A stretch of 35,280 bases of DNA, taken from NCBI GenBank assembly GCA_021791615.1, contig JAJYWG010000198.1:1-35280 (forward strand). The letters are read 5' to 3'. Source of the DNA: Actinomycetes bacterium. GTDB lineage: Bacteria > Actinomycetota > Acidimicrobiia > Acidimicrobiales > RAAP-2. The translations under genes and the position numbers were made by a program. Shown piece after piece: positions 17,252 to 23,032 of the stretch. Below the pieces are notes generated by a model, which did no database searches, was not told where the DNA came from, and saw only the letters and a list, made by a program, of their open reading frames with translations. Numbering within the stretch: the stretch's first letter is position 1; the number at the start of each line of letters is the position of its first letter.

Positions 17252-17267
17252 GACTGATTGTTCAGTC
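17252..17267. promoter_or_regulatory. Perfect palindrome, TetR-type operator candidate
   Basis: GACTGA-TTGT-TCAGTC is a perfect 6-bp inverted repeat with a 4-bp spacer, 65-80 bp upstream of the truncated flavoprotein start, in a short A+T-richer stretch. The length and spacing suit a TetR-family dimer. No TetR gene lies in the window, so the site may be a relic of the damaged locus. Confidence 0.5.
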
Positions 17268-17395
17268 TAAGGATCGCACTTCGAGGGCGCAAGCGCCGAC
17301 GGACCGGATCTCCGCGCGCGCCGGTCAGCACCGCACTTCGGAGCCACCGCCTCCACGGCACCGGCAGGGGAGGAGCGATCAGGCTGGCGGTCCGT

Positions 17396-17812
17396 TCACA
17401 GCTTGACCATGCAGCCGTCCCAGAGGGCCGTCGGGCGCCGGAAGAGCAGCCCGCGCAGCTCGACCTCGAGCTCGTGGGGCTCGCCCGCCGCCGCCTGGAA
17501 GAAGACGGTGATCGGCAGCTGACAGTCGAGGGGGGTGTACCGCTCCGTGTCCCTCGGTCGCCTCGTCGTGGCCCGGAGCCAGGTCGTCGAGCCACTGCAG
17601 CATCGCTGGCGAGTGGAGCGGACCCAGAGCGCCCCGCCGCGTCTCGAGACGTAGCCGCAGACAAGGGGATCGACCCTCACCTCCACGAACCAACCATAGT
17701 TGCGCAGGTTCGAGGGCCCCGCTCGGCGGTCGACTCGGTGCGATGCCTGCGGCAGGCGACGGCCGGGGAGCTCTCGGGGCCCCGCGAACGGATCCGATCC
17801 GGGCACCGGCAT
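17396..17812 (-). CDS. Hypothetical protein coupled to the selenoprotein candidate
   Basis: 138 codons beginning at an ATG that overlaps the upstream stop (TGATG), so it is probably translated with the peroxiredoxin-like gene. I do not recognise the family. The first 67 residues (NLRNYGWFVEVRVDPLVCGY) and the last 50 (YTPLDCQLPITVFFQAAAGE and WDGCMVKL) look like real protein. The middle, about 68-88, is Arg/Thr/Ser-rich, while another frame there reads PAMLQWLDDLAPGHDEATEG, which looks more natural. Either the gene carries two compensating frameshifts (mutation or sequence error) or it is decaying. Confidence 0.45.
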   Translation of the reverse strand: MPVPGSDPFAGPRELPGRRLPQASHRVDRRAGPSNLRNYGWFVEVRVDPLVCGYVSRRGGALWVRSTRQRCCSGSTTWLRATTRRPRDTERYTPLDCQLPITVFFQAAAGEPHELEVELRGLLFRRPTALWDGCMVKL

Positions 17813-18357
17813 CACCGAGGTGGGTGAGGGCTGGCCGCGTGAGCGGCGGCCAGCACCTCGGCAGCTCCCGGTCGGTCATCGGGTGAGCGCGGCCGCCACA
17901 GCACGGTGACGATGCCGTCGACGGCCACCGCGTCCGCACCGAGCTGCCGGGCGTCCTCCTCGGGTTTCGCGAGCCGGTGGCCCCGAGCGACGGCGCGCGC
18001 GTAGAGGGCGACGGTCCCGGGTGAGTAGACACGCCCCCAGGGTGCGCGCCCGATCCCGAGCCGGGTGTACAGGCGGCGGCCCGGGTCGGAGAGCACGCGC
18101 CCGGTCCAGCCGAGGTGACGGGTGACGGCGACGAGCCGGTCGACAGGGCTGAAGCCCACCGCCACCAAGCCGACGCCGGGACCGTCGTGGAGCGAGTGCA
18201 CCTCGACCAGGTGCTGCTGGCAGGGCAGTCAGTGTCGGTGCCGCATCAGCACGAGGACCTGGGTCCCCCGGAGCGCTCCCAGCTCGAGCTCGCCACCCCC
18301 GGGCTCGACCAGTGCCACGTCGCGGACGTCGACGGCGACCTGTTCGGCTCTTGGCAT
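17812..18357 (-). CDS. Peroxiredoxin-like selenoprotein candidate (AhpC-TSA_2/SelU-like), Sec at UGA codon 43
   Basis: A 181-residue thioredoxin-fold protein if the in-frame TGA at 18229-18231 is read as selenocysteine. Upstream of the TGA the frame reads VLVLMRHRH, and downstream LPCQQHL, giving U43-x-x-C46 exactly where AhpC-TSA_2/PRXL2 proteins carry CxxC after an hydrophobic strand and RH. The rest fits the family throughout: GLVAVGFSPVDRL, RVLSDPGRRLYTRLGIGRAP, and the closing QLGADAVAVDGIVTVLWR before DDRPGAAEVLAAA. The ATG at 18357 has a near-perfect GGAGGTGAT ribosome site. A hairpin just after the TGA resembles a bacterial SECIS. Eukaryotic SelU and its relatives use UxxC at this place. 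A nonsense-mutated pseudogene is the alternative, but the frame is intact on both sides. Expected role: thiol-dependent peroxide or disulfide reduction. It is preceded by a sigma-type stress promoter. Confidence 0.78.
18198..18214 (-). promoter_or_regulatory. SECIS-like hairpin downstream of the in-frame UGA
   Basis: On the mRNA the stem GCACCU/AGGUGC (6 bp) closes a five-base loop GGUCG, starting 15 nt after the UGA; a further AGC/GCU pairing can extend the base across an internal loop. The E. coli fdhF SECIS has a GGUC-containing apical loop at almost the same distance, with G and U contacted by SelB. The position is inside the usual bacterial range and inside the coding frame, as expected for bacterial SECIS elements. 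Confidence 0.6.
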
Positions 18358-18379
18358 CCCTCATCACCTCCCCACCTGG

Positions 18380-18406
18380 AACCCGCTCCATGGCCCCGGT
18401 CATTCC
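18380..18406 (-). promoter_or_regulatory. SigR-like promoter of the peroxiredoxin-like gene (N19 spacing)
   Basis: Minus strand: GGAAT (complement of 18402-18406), 19 nt, GTT (complement of 18380-18382, in GCGGGTTCC). Spacing is one longer than in the other sites here. The start codon is 22 nt past the -10 element, leaving room for the strong ribosome site, so this mRNA has a short leader. Confidence 0.55.
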
Positions 18407-18470
18407 CCGACGCCTCGACTTCGTGCGGGGGCCGTGGAGGGAGGCGCGGGGGGAAGGCGGCGAGGACGGT

Positions 18471-18496
18471 GGAATGGCCAGAGCCCGGAGCGGCTT
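18471..18496 (+). promoter_or_regulatory. SigR-like promoter of the DUF427 gene
   Basis: GGAAT (18471-18475), 18 nt, CTT (18494-18496, in GGCTTTCC). The ATG begins 8 nt later, the same distance as in the sigma and glutaredoxin genes, which implies a leaderless mRNA. The G-to-C change in the -10 triplet makes it slightly off consensus. Confidence 0.6.
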
Positions 18497-18504
18497 TCCT
18501 CGCC

Positions 18505-18846
18505 ATGATCCGTGCAACGTGGAACGGGACCGTGCTGGCCGAGAGCGACCACACCGTCGTGGTCGAGGGCAACCACTACTTCCCGGCCGAGGACGTGCAT
18601 CGCCAGTACCTTCGCGACAGCACCACGCAGACCCGCTGTCCGTGGAAGGGGGTGGCCAGCTACTACGGCGTCGTCGTCGACGGCAAGGAGAACCCCGATG
18701 CCGCCTGGTACTACCCCGAGCCGAGCCCGGCTGCGGCTGAGATCGCCGGGCGGATCGCCTTCTGGCACGGGGTGCGTGTCGAGCGTGTGGGTGCCGGCAG
18801 CGAGGTGCGCAAGGAGTCTCGCCTGGCCCGCCTCCTGCATCGCTGA
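18505..18846 (+). CDS. DUF427 domain protein
   Basis: A 113-residue protein of the DUF427 family (function unknown; small cytosolic domain common in Actinobacteria). The whole protein is the domain: IRATWNGTVLAESDHTVVVE at the N-terminus, then NHYFPAEDV, the family-typical TRCPWKGVASYYGV with its Cys, AAWYYPEPSPAAAEIAGRIAF, and FWHGVRVE. The ATG at 18505 matches the family N-terminus. There is no ribosome-binding site, but a sigma-type promoter ends 8 nt before, so leaderless translation is likely. It is divergent from the selenoprotein candidate. Confidence 0.87.
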   Translation: MIRATWNGTVLAESDHTVVVEGNHYFPAEDVHRQYLRDSTTQTRCPWKGVASYYGVVVDGKENPDAAWYYPEPSPAAAEIAGRIAFWHGVRVERVGAGSEVRKESRLARLLHR

Positions 18847-18922
18847 GATCGCAGCGCAGACGTGAAGCCCAGCCACGTGCCCCGCGCGTTTGGTGGCGCC
18901 TGAGAGAAGAGGGTGAGAGGTG

Positions 18923-20296
18923 ATGGTCGAGCACGCCGACGTGGTCGTGATCGGGATGGGGGTTGGCGGCGAGGAGGTGGCCGGGCGGCTCGCCGAGGCC
19001 GGGCTCGACGTGGTCGGCGTCGAGCGCGAGCTGGTGGGCGGCGAGTGCCCGTACTGGGCGTGCATCCCTTCCAAGATGATGATCCGCGCCGCCAACCTCC
19101 TGGCGGAGGCTCGCCGCATCTCCGGGATGGCCGGCACGTCGGCCGTGCGCCCCGACTGGGGCCCGGTCGCGACCCGCATCAGGAAGGAGGCCACCGACGA
19201 CTGGGACGACACGGTCGCCGTCGACCGCTTCGTCGAAAGGGGCGGCCGCTTCGTGCGCGGCGAGGCACGCCTGGCCGGTCCGGGGCGCGTCGACGTCGCC
19301 GGTCAGGTCGTCGAGGTCTCCAAGGGCGTCGTCGTGGCCACCGGAACCGTCCCCGCCGTCCCGCCGATCCCGGGGCTCCAAGGCACGCCCTACTGGACCA
19401 ACCGCCAGGCCGTCTCGGCCGAAGCGCCTCCTCGGTCGTTGCTGGTGCTCGGCGGCGGGGCCGTCGGCGTCGAGCTCGCCCAGGTCTTCGGGCGCTTCGG
19501 GAGCGCGGTGACGATCGTGGAGGCCCTCGACCGGCTGCTGCCGCAAGAAGAGCCCGAGTCCGGCGCGCTCCTCGCCGACGTCTTCGGGCGCGAGGGCATC
19601 AAGGTGGAGGCCGCGGCGCGGGCCGACGGCGTCGCCTACGACGAGGGCGAGGGGTTCGCCGTCACGCTGGCCGACGGACGCACCCTCCAGGCGGAGCGAC
19701 TGCTCGTCGCCACCGGTCGGCGCGCCGAGCTCGCCTCCCTCGGCCTTGCGAGCGCCGGCATCGACGACACGGGTCGATGGCTCAGTGTGGATGGGCGCCT
19801 GCGAGCGGCACCCGGGGTGTGGGCCATCGGCGACGTGACCGGGGCCGGGCTCTTCACCCACGTCGCCATGTACCAGGCGGACATCGCGGCAGCCGACATC
19901 TTGGGGGCCGACCCGAAGCCGGCGGACTACCGCGCCATCCCCCGGGCGACGTTCAGCGACCCCGAGGTGGGTGGTGTCGGCCTCACCGCCCGTGCGGCGG
20001 AGGAACGGGGCATCCGGGTGCGCGTCGGCGTCTCGCAGGTACCGAGCTCGGCCCGGGGCTGGATCCACAAGGCGGGGAACGAGGGGTTCATCAAGCTCGT
20101 GGAGGACGCCGATCGCGCCGTCCTCGTGGGCGCCACCTCGGTCGGGCCGGTCGGCGGCGAGGTGCTCTCGATGCTCACCTTGGCGGTGCATGCGGAGATC
20201 CCGACCGCCGAGCTGCGCCGCATGATCTACGCCTACCCGACCTTCCACCGAGCCGTGGAGGGCGCGCTGGAAGACCTGGCGTCGAGCCCGGACTGA
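18923..20296 (+). CDS. Pyridine nucleotide-disulfide oxidoreductase (mercuric reductase/Lpd-like)
   Basis: A 457-residue class I flavoprotein disulfide reductase. The FAD motif is VVVIGMGVGGEEVAGRLAEA, the redox-active disulfide is Cys42-Cys47 in GGECPYWACIPSK, the NAD(P)-binding motif is LLVLGGGAVGVELAQVFGR, and the second FAD contact is GVWAIGDVTGAGLFTHVA. The dimerisation domain ends in IYAYPTFHRAVE: the usual HxHPT is YAYPT, so the canonical catalytic His is replaced at the first position and acid-base chemistry may differ. Start: ATG 18923, with AGAGGGTGAGAGG upstream. It follows DUF427 by 76 nt and may be co-transcribed. Its substrate is a disulfide or similar acceptor of unknown identity. 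Confidence 0.9.
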   Translation: MVEHADVVVIGMGVGGEEVAGRLAEAGLDVVGVERELVGGECPYWACIPSKMMIRAANLLAEARRISGMAGTSAVRPDWGPVATRIRKEATDDWDDTVAVDRFVERGGRFVRGEARLAGPGRVDVAGQVVEVSKGVVVATGTVPAVPPIPGLQGTPYWTNRQAVSAEAPPRSLLVLGGGAVGVELAQVFGRFGSAVTIVEALDRLLPQEEPESGALLADVFGREGIKVEAAARADGVAYDEGEGFAVTLADGRTLQAERLLVATGRRAELASLGLASAGIDDTGRWLSVDGRLRAAPGVWAIGDVTGAGLFTHVAMYQADIAAADILGADPKPADYRAIPRATFSDPEVGGVGLTARAAEERGIRVRVGVSQVPSSARGWIHKAGNEGFIKLVEDADRAVLVGATSVGPVGGEVLSMLTLAVHAEIPTAELRRMIYAYPTFHRAVEGALEDLASSPD

Positions 20297-20312
20297 CGCC
20301 CGTCCGCTCCCC

Positions 20313-20417
20313 TCAGCGCCTCGGGCCCTGCTGACGGAACGGGGCGAGGTAGCCGATGCTCGCCACGATGAACCAGTGCGGGGGCTCGCGGCGTGGCGGC
20401 TCGGGTGGTGCCGTCAC
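20313..20417 (-). CDS. Small 34-residue frame overlapping the anti-sigma stop
   Basis: A GTG overlaps the stop of the divergent anti-sigma gene (GTGA), giving a frame of 34 residues: a Pro/Arg-rich start, then HWFIVASIGYLAPFRQQG. I do not recognise it. The overlap geometry is that of coupled genes in this genome, but the frame is short and could be chance. Confidence 0.25.
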   Translation of the reverse strand: MTAPPEPPRREPPHWFIVASIGYLAPFRQQGPRR

Positions 20418-20656
20418 CGCCGGTCGAGGAGGGACGTGGCGAAGCGGCCCAACCTGGCGACGGCCAGCTCCGCCGGCCGCCGGCGGCCGACTCGGGCCAT
20501 GACCGCCTTGATCAGCACGAGCCACTCGGCGTCCTCGCTGCACGACCAGCACTCGGCAAGGTGCCGTCGCACCCTCACCGCAAGTGCCGGATCCGCCTCG
20601 CCGTCGAGGTACGCCTCGACGCCCTGGCGGAGCCTGCGATGCTCGAACCGGTTCAC
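20414..20656 (-). CDS. Zinc-binding anti-sigma factor homologue (divergent)
   Basis: An 80-residue protein with the ZAS-type motif His32-x3-Cys36-x2-Cys39 (HLAECWSC) after an amphipathic helix (LRQGVEAYLDGEADPALAVR, residues 9-28), as in RsrA-like redox-sensing anti-sigma factors that hold an ECF sigma until disulfide stress releases zinc. It resembles the co-transcribed paralogue at 21283 in helix layout and C-terminal segment (LGRFATSLL versus LRQFGELLS). I chose GTG 20656: an upstream ATG at 20689 lies inside the -35 element, whereas GTG follows the -10 element by 10 nt. No extra N-terminal Cys is present. Confidence 0.78.
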   Translation of the reverse strand: MNRFEHRRLRQGVEAYLDGEADPALAVRVRRHLAECWSCSEDAEWLVLIKAVMARVGRRRPAELAVARLGRFATSLLDRR

Positions 20657-20666
20657 CGATGTCCGA

Positions 20667-20692
20667 AACCCGGCTCCTCGGGCGTACATTCC
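20667..20692 (-). promoter_or_regulatory. SigR-like promoter of the divergent anti-sigma gene
   Basis: Minus strand: GGAAT (complement of 20688-20692), 18 nt, GTT (complement of 20667-20669, in GGGTTTCG). GTG start 10 nt downstream. It is the mirror image of the sigma promoter: the two -35 elements form the palindrome CATTCCTTGGAATG (20687-20700). Confidence 0.72.
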
Positions 20693-20694
20693 TT

Positions 20695-20720
20695 GGAATG
20701 ACCCGATCCGAAAGCGGGTT
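20695..20720 (+). promoter_or_regulatory. SigR-like autoregulatory promoter of the ECF sigma gene
   Basis: GGAAT (20695-20699), 18 nt, GTT (20718-20720, in GGGTTCCG). This is the geometry known for Streptomyces SigR (GGGAAT-N18-GTT). The GTG start is 8 nt later, so the mRNA should be leaderless. Since the gene encodes an ECF sigma, autoregulation is the simplest reading. Confidence 0.75.
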
Positions 20721-20728
20721 CCGAAGCT

Positions 20729-21283
20729 GTGGCGCAGCCCGGTGAGCAGTGCAGCCCTGACGACGCCTTCTCTCGCTACGTCCTTCCCGAGCTCGAGGTC
20801 CTCGCCCGGGTCGCCTTCTCACTGACCAGGAACGCGGCGGACGCCGAGGACCTCGTCCAAGAGACGCTCCTTTCGGCCTTCCGCGCCATCGAGCGGTTCG
20901 ACGGCGCCCACCCGCGGGCGTGGCTGCTCACGATCATGCGCAACGCGGAGGCGAAGCGCCATCGGCGGCGCCGGCCGCAGCTCCTGCGCGACGGCAACCA
21001 GGTGGAGCAAGTCGCCTTCGTCGACCCCGGGCTCACGACCACGCCCGAGCAGGTGGTAGTCGGCCAGCAGTTCGACGCCGTAGTGGCCGAGAGCCTGGCC
21101 CTCTTGCCCGAGCGGCACCGACAGGTGATCGAGCTCGTCGACATCGGCGGCCTCTCCTACGCCGAGGCCGCCGAGGTGATCGGCGTGCCGGTCGGCACCG
21201 TCATGAGCCGGCTGCACCGCGCCCGGGGCCGCATCCGACACCGGCTGAGCGCAGCCGGGCTCGCTCCGAGAAGGAGGCTGTGA
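20729..21283 (+). CDS. ECF RNA polymerase sigma factor, SigR-like
   Basis: A 184-residue group 4 sigma factor. Region 2 spans about 12-80, with RNAADAEDLVQETLLSAFRA (about 34-53) and AWLLTIMRNAEAKRHRRR. Region 4 spans about 118-175, with LALLPERHRQVIELVDIGG and the helix-turn-helix SYAEAAEVIGVPVGTVMSRL. The start is GTG 20729, 8 nt after a -10 element and without a ribosome-binding site. The stop overlaps the start of a zinc-binding anti-sigma gene (TGATG). The promoter pattern and the ZAS partners suggest the thiol-oxidative-stress SigR/SigH class; this is an inference from context, not from region 4 specificity residues. Confidence 0.92.
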   Translation: MAQPGEQCSPDDAFSRYVLPELEVLARVAFSLTRNAADAEDLVQETLLSAFRAIERFDGAHPRAWLLTIMRNAEAKRHRRRRPQLLRDGNQVEQVAFVDPGLTTTPEQVVVGQQFDAVVAESLALLPERHRQVIELVDIGGLSYAEAAEVIGVPVGTVMSRLHRARGRIRHRLSAAGLAPRRRL

Positions 21284-21558
21284 TGCCTGCGCACCGAGCC
21301 GCACCGAGCCGCCTGGCCTGCATGCGCACCATGCGGGTCCTCCAGTCGTACCTCGACGGCACCTTGGCCGACCTGCCGGCACGACGGGTCGCAGAGCACC
21401 TCGAGGAGTGCCGCCGGTGCGGGCTCGAGGCATCTGTCTACGTCGAGATCAAAGGCGCCCTCTCGCGCCACGACCGCGGCGTCGATCCGCAAGCCCTCGA
21501 CAGGTTGCGGCAATTCGGCGAGCTGCTGAGCAGCGGCGAGCAGCCCGTTGGCGACTGA
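21283..21558 (+). CDS. Zinc-binding anti-sigma factor (co-transcribed)
   Basis: A 91-residue protein with His39-x3-Cys43-x2-Cys46 (HLEECRRC) and an extra upstream Cys13, after a helix (RVLQSYLDGTLADLPARR). This matches ZAS/RsrA-type anti-sigma proteins that bind zinc and lose it on disulfide formation. The ATG overlaps the sigma stop codon (TGATG) and has a perfect AAGGAGG 5 nt upstream, so synthesis is coupled to sigma. It is the likely cognate anti-sigma. Its C-terminal end overlaps the next gene by 11 nt. Confidence 0.85.
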   Translation: MPAHRAAPSRLACMRTMRVLQSYLDGTLADLPARRVAEHLEECRRCGLEASVYVEIKGALSRHDRGVDPQALDRLRQFGELLSSGEQPVGD

Positions 21559-23032
21559 GGAGCGCTTCGACCTCGTTGTCGTGGGGGGCGGGGCCGGAGG
21601 GCTCTCGGCGGCCCGGGCCGGCGTCCGCCGTGGACGACGCACGGCGCTCGTCCAGGAGGGGCGCCTCGGGGGCGACTGCACGTTCACCGGGTGCGTGCCC
21701 TCCAAGACCCTGATCGAGGCGGCGGCACGCGGCGGGACCCTGGCCGGGGCGATCTCCCTCGTCCACGAGGTGATCGAGCAGATCGCCGCGACCGAGAGCG
21801 CCGAGGTGCTCGCCGGTGAGGGCGTCACCGTGATCGAGGGGCGGGGTCGCTTCGTCGGAGCGAGGACGCTCGAAGCGGCCGGCCGGCTCCTTCGCGCCGA
21901 CCGGGTAGTCATCGCGACGGGATCGGCACCCCTCGTCCCTCCGATCCCGGGTCTCGACACCGTTCCCTTCCACACCAACGAGACGGTCTTCGACCTGGAA
22001 CGGCCCCCGACGTCGATGGTCGTCCTCGGGGGCGGCGCCATCGGCTGCGAGCTCGCCCAGGCCTTCTGCCGCCTCGGGGTGAGGACCGAGATCGTCGAGG
22101 CGGTGGACCGGCTGCTCGCTCGGGAAGAGCCCGAGGCGAGCGCCGCGGTGGCGGGGGCGCTCGGCAAGGAAGGCGTCGTCCTCCACCTGGGAGCGACGGT
22201 GGCACGCGTCCGCCGGCGAACGCGCGACGAGGGGGTTCTCCTCGAGCTGGTGGACGGCAGGACGGTCGAAGCCGACCAGCTCCTCGTCGCCACCGGTCGC
22301 CGCCCGGTCACCGACGGGCTCGACCCGAGGGCCGGGGGGGTGGCCCTCGACCGGCGCGGGGCGGTCGCCACCGACCGCTACCTGCGCACGAGCGCCCACG
22401 GCGTCTACGCGATCGGGGACGTGACCGGGCGGCTCGCCTTCACGCACGCGGCCGACGAGATGGGGCGCCTGGCGGTGCGCAACGCCTTCTCCCCCCTCCG
22501 ACGCCGAACGTTCGACGCGCGCTCCATCCCCGTGGTCACCTTCACTGACCCCGAGGTCGCCCGGGTGGGCCCGACCGAGTCGGAGGTCGACGGGCAGAGT
22601 GCGAGGGTGGCGTGCCTTCCCATGCGAAGCGTCGACCGCGCCCTCGCCGCCCAGCGAACCGAGGGATTCGTGAAGCTCATCGCCGGGCCGAGGCCTGTGC
22701 TCGGGAACGCCGGCGGCGGGCGGCTCCTCGGCGCCACGGTCGTCTCGCCCCGCGCCGGCGAGACGATCCACGAGGCAGCCCTTGCCATGCGGACGGGCAT
22801 GTTCACGGGGCGCCTCGCACAGACCGTCCACGCCTATCCGACCTGGTCGCTGGGGTTGCGTCAGGCGGCTGCCCAGTTCTTCTCCGAGGTCGACGGACGC
22901 CGCGCCCGTCCGGTCGGCTCGGCACCGGCGAGCGAGCGGCCCGCCGGACCAGCGCCCTCAGGTCACGTGCTGGGCGAGCGTGGTGATCCAGGCCAGGCGG
23001 TCGAGGAGGAGCACGCCCAAGGCGCCCAGTAG
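21548..23032 (+). CDS. Pyridine nucleotide-disulfide oxidoreductase (mercuric reductase-like)
   Basis: A 494-residue class I flavoprotein disulfide reductase. Motifs: VVVGGGAGGLSAARAGVRRG (FAD), Cys44-Cys49 in GGDCTFTGCVPSK (redox disulfide), MVVLGGGAIGCELAQAF (NAD(P)H), GVYAIGDVTGRLAFTHAA (FAD), and C-terminal HAYPTWS. It has no N-terminal heavy-metal domain and no C-terminal vicinal Cys pair, so mercury reduction is unlikely. The first codon is TTG, overlapping the anti-sigma stop region, so it is the third gene of the sigma operon. The last 40 or so residues are low-complexity and their DNA overlaps the convergent ccdA gene by 75 bp. Likely role: NAD(P)H-dependent reduction of a thiol disulfide in the stress response. 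Confidence 0.88.
   Translation: MATEERFDLVVVGGGAGGLSAARAGVRRGRRTALVQEGRLGGDCTFTGCVPSKTLIEAAARGGTLAGAISLVHEVIEQIAATESAEVLAGEGVTVIEGRGRFVGARTLEAAGRLLRADRVVIATGSAPLVPPIPGLDTVPFHTNETVFDLERPPTSMVVLGGGAIGCELAQAFCRLGVRTEIVEAVDRLLAREEPEASAAVAGALGKEGVVLHLGATVARVRRRTRDEGVLLELVDGRTVEADQLLVATGRRPVTDGLDPRAGGVALDRRGAVATDRYLRTSAHGVYAIGDVTGRLAFTHAADEMGRLAVRNAFSPLRRRTFDARSIPVVTFTDPEVARVGPTESEVDGQSARVACLPMRSVDRALAAQRTEGFVKLIAGPRPVLGNAGGGRLLGATVVSPRAGETIHEAALAMRTGMFTGRLAQTVHAYPTWSLGLRQAAAQFFSEVDGRRARPVGSAPASERPAGPAPSGHVLGERGDPGQAVEEEHAQGAQ

Noticed and set aside
21548..23032. Mercuric reductase and a mer operon
   Set aside because: There is no MerR, MerT/P or MerB gene, no N-terminal metal-binding domain and no C-terminal vicinal Cys pair.
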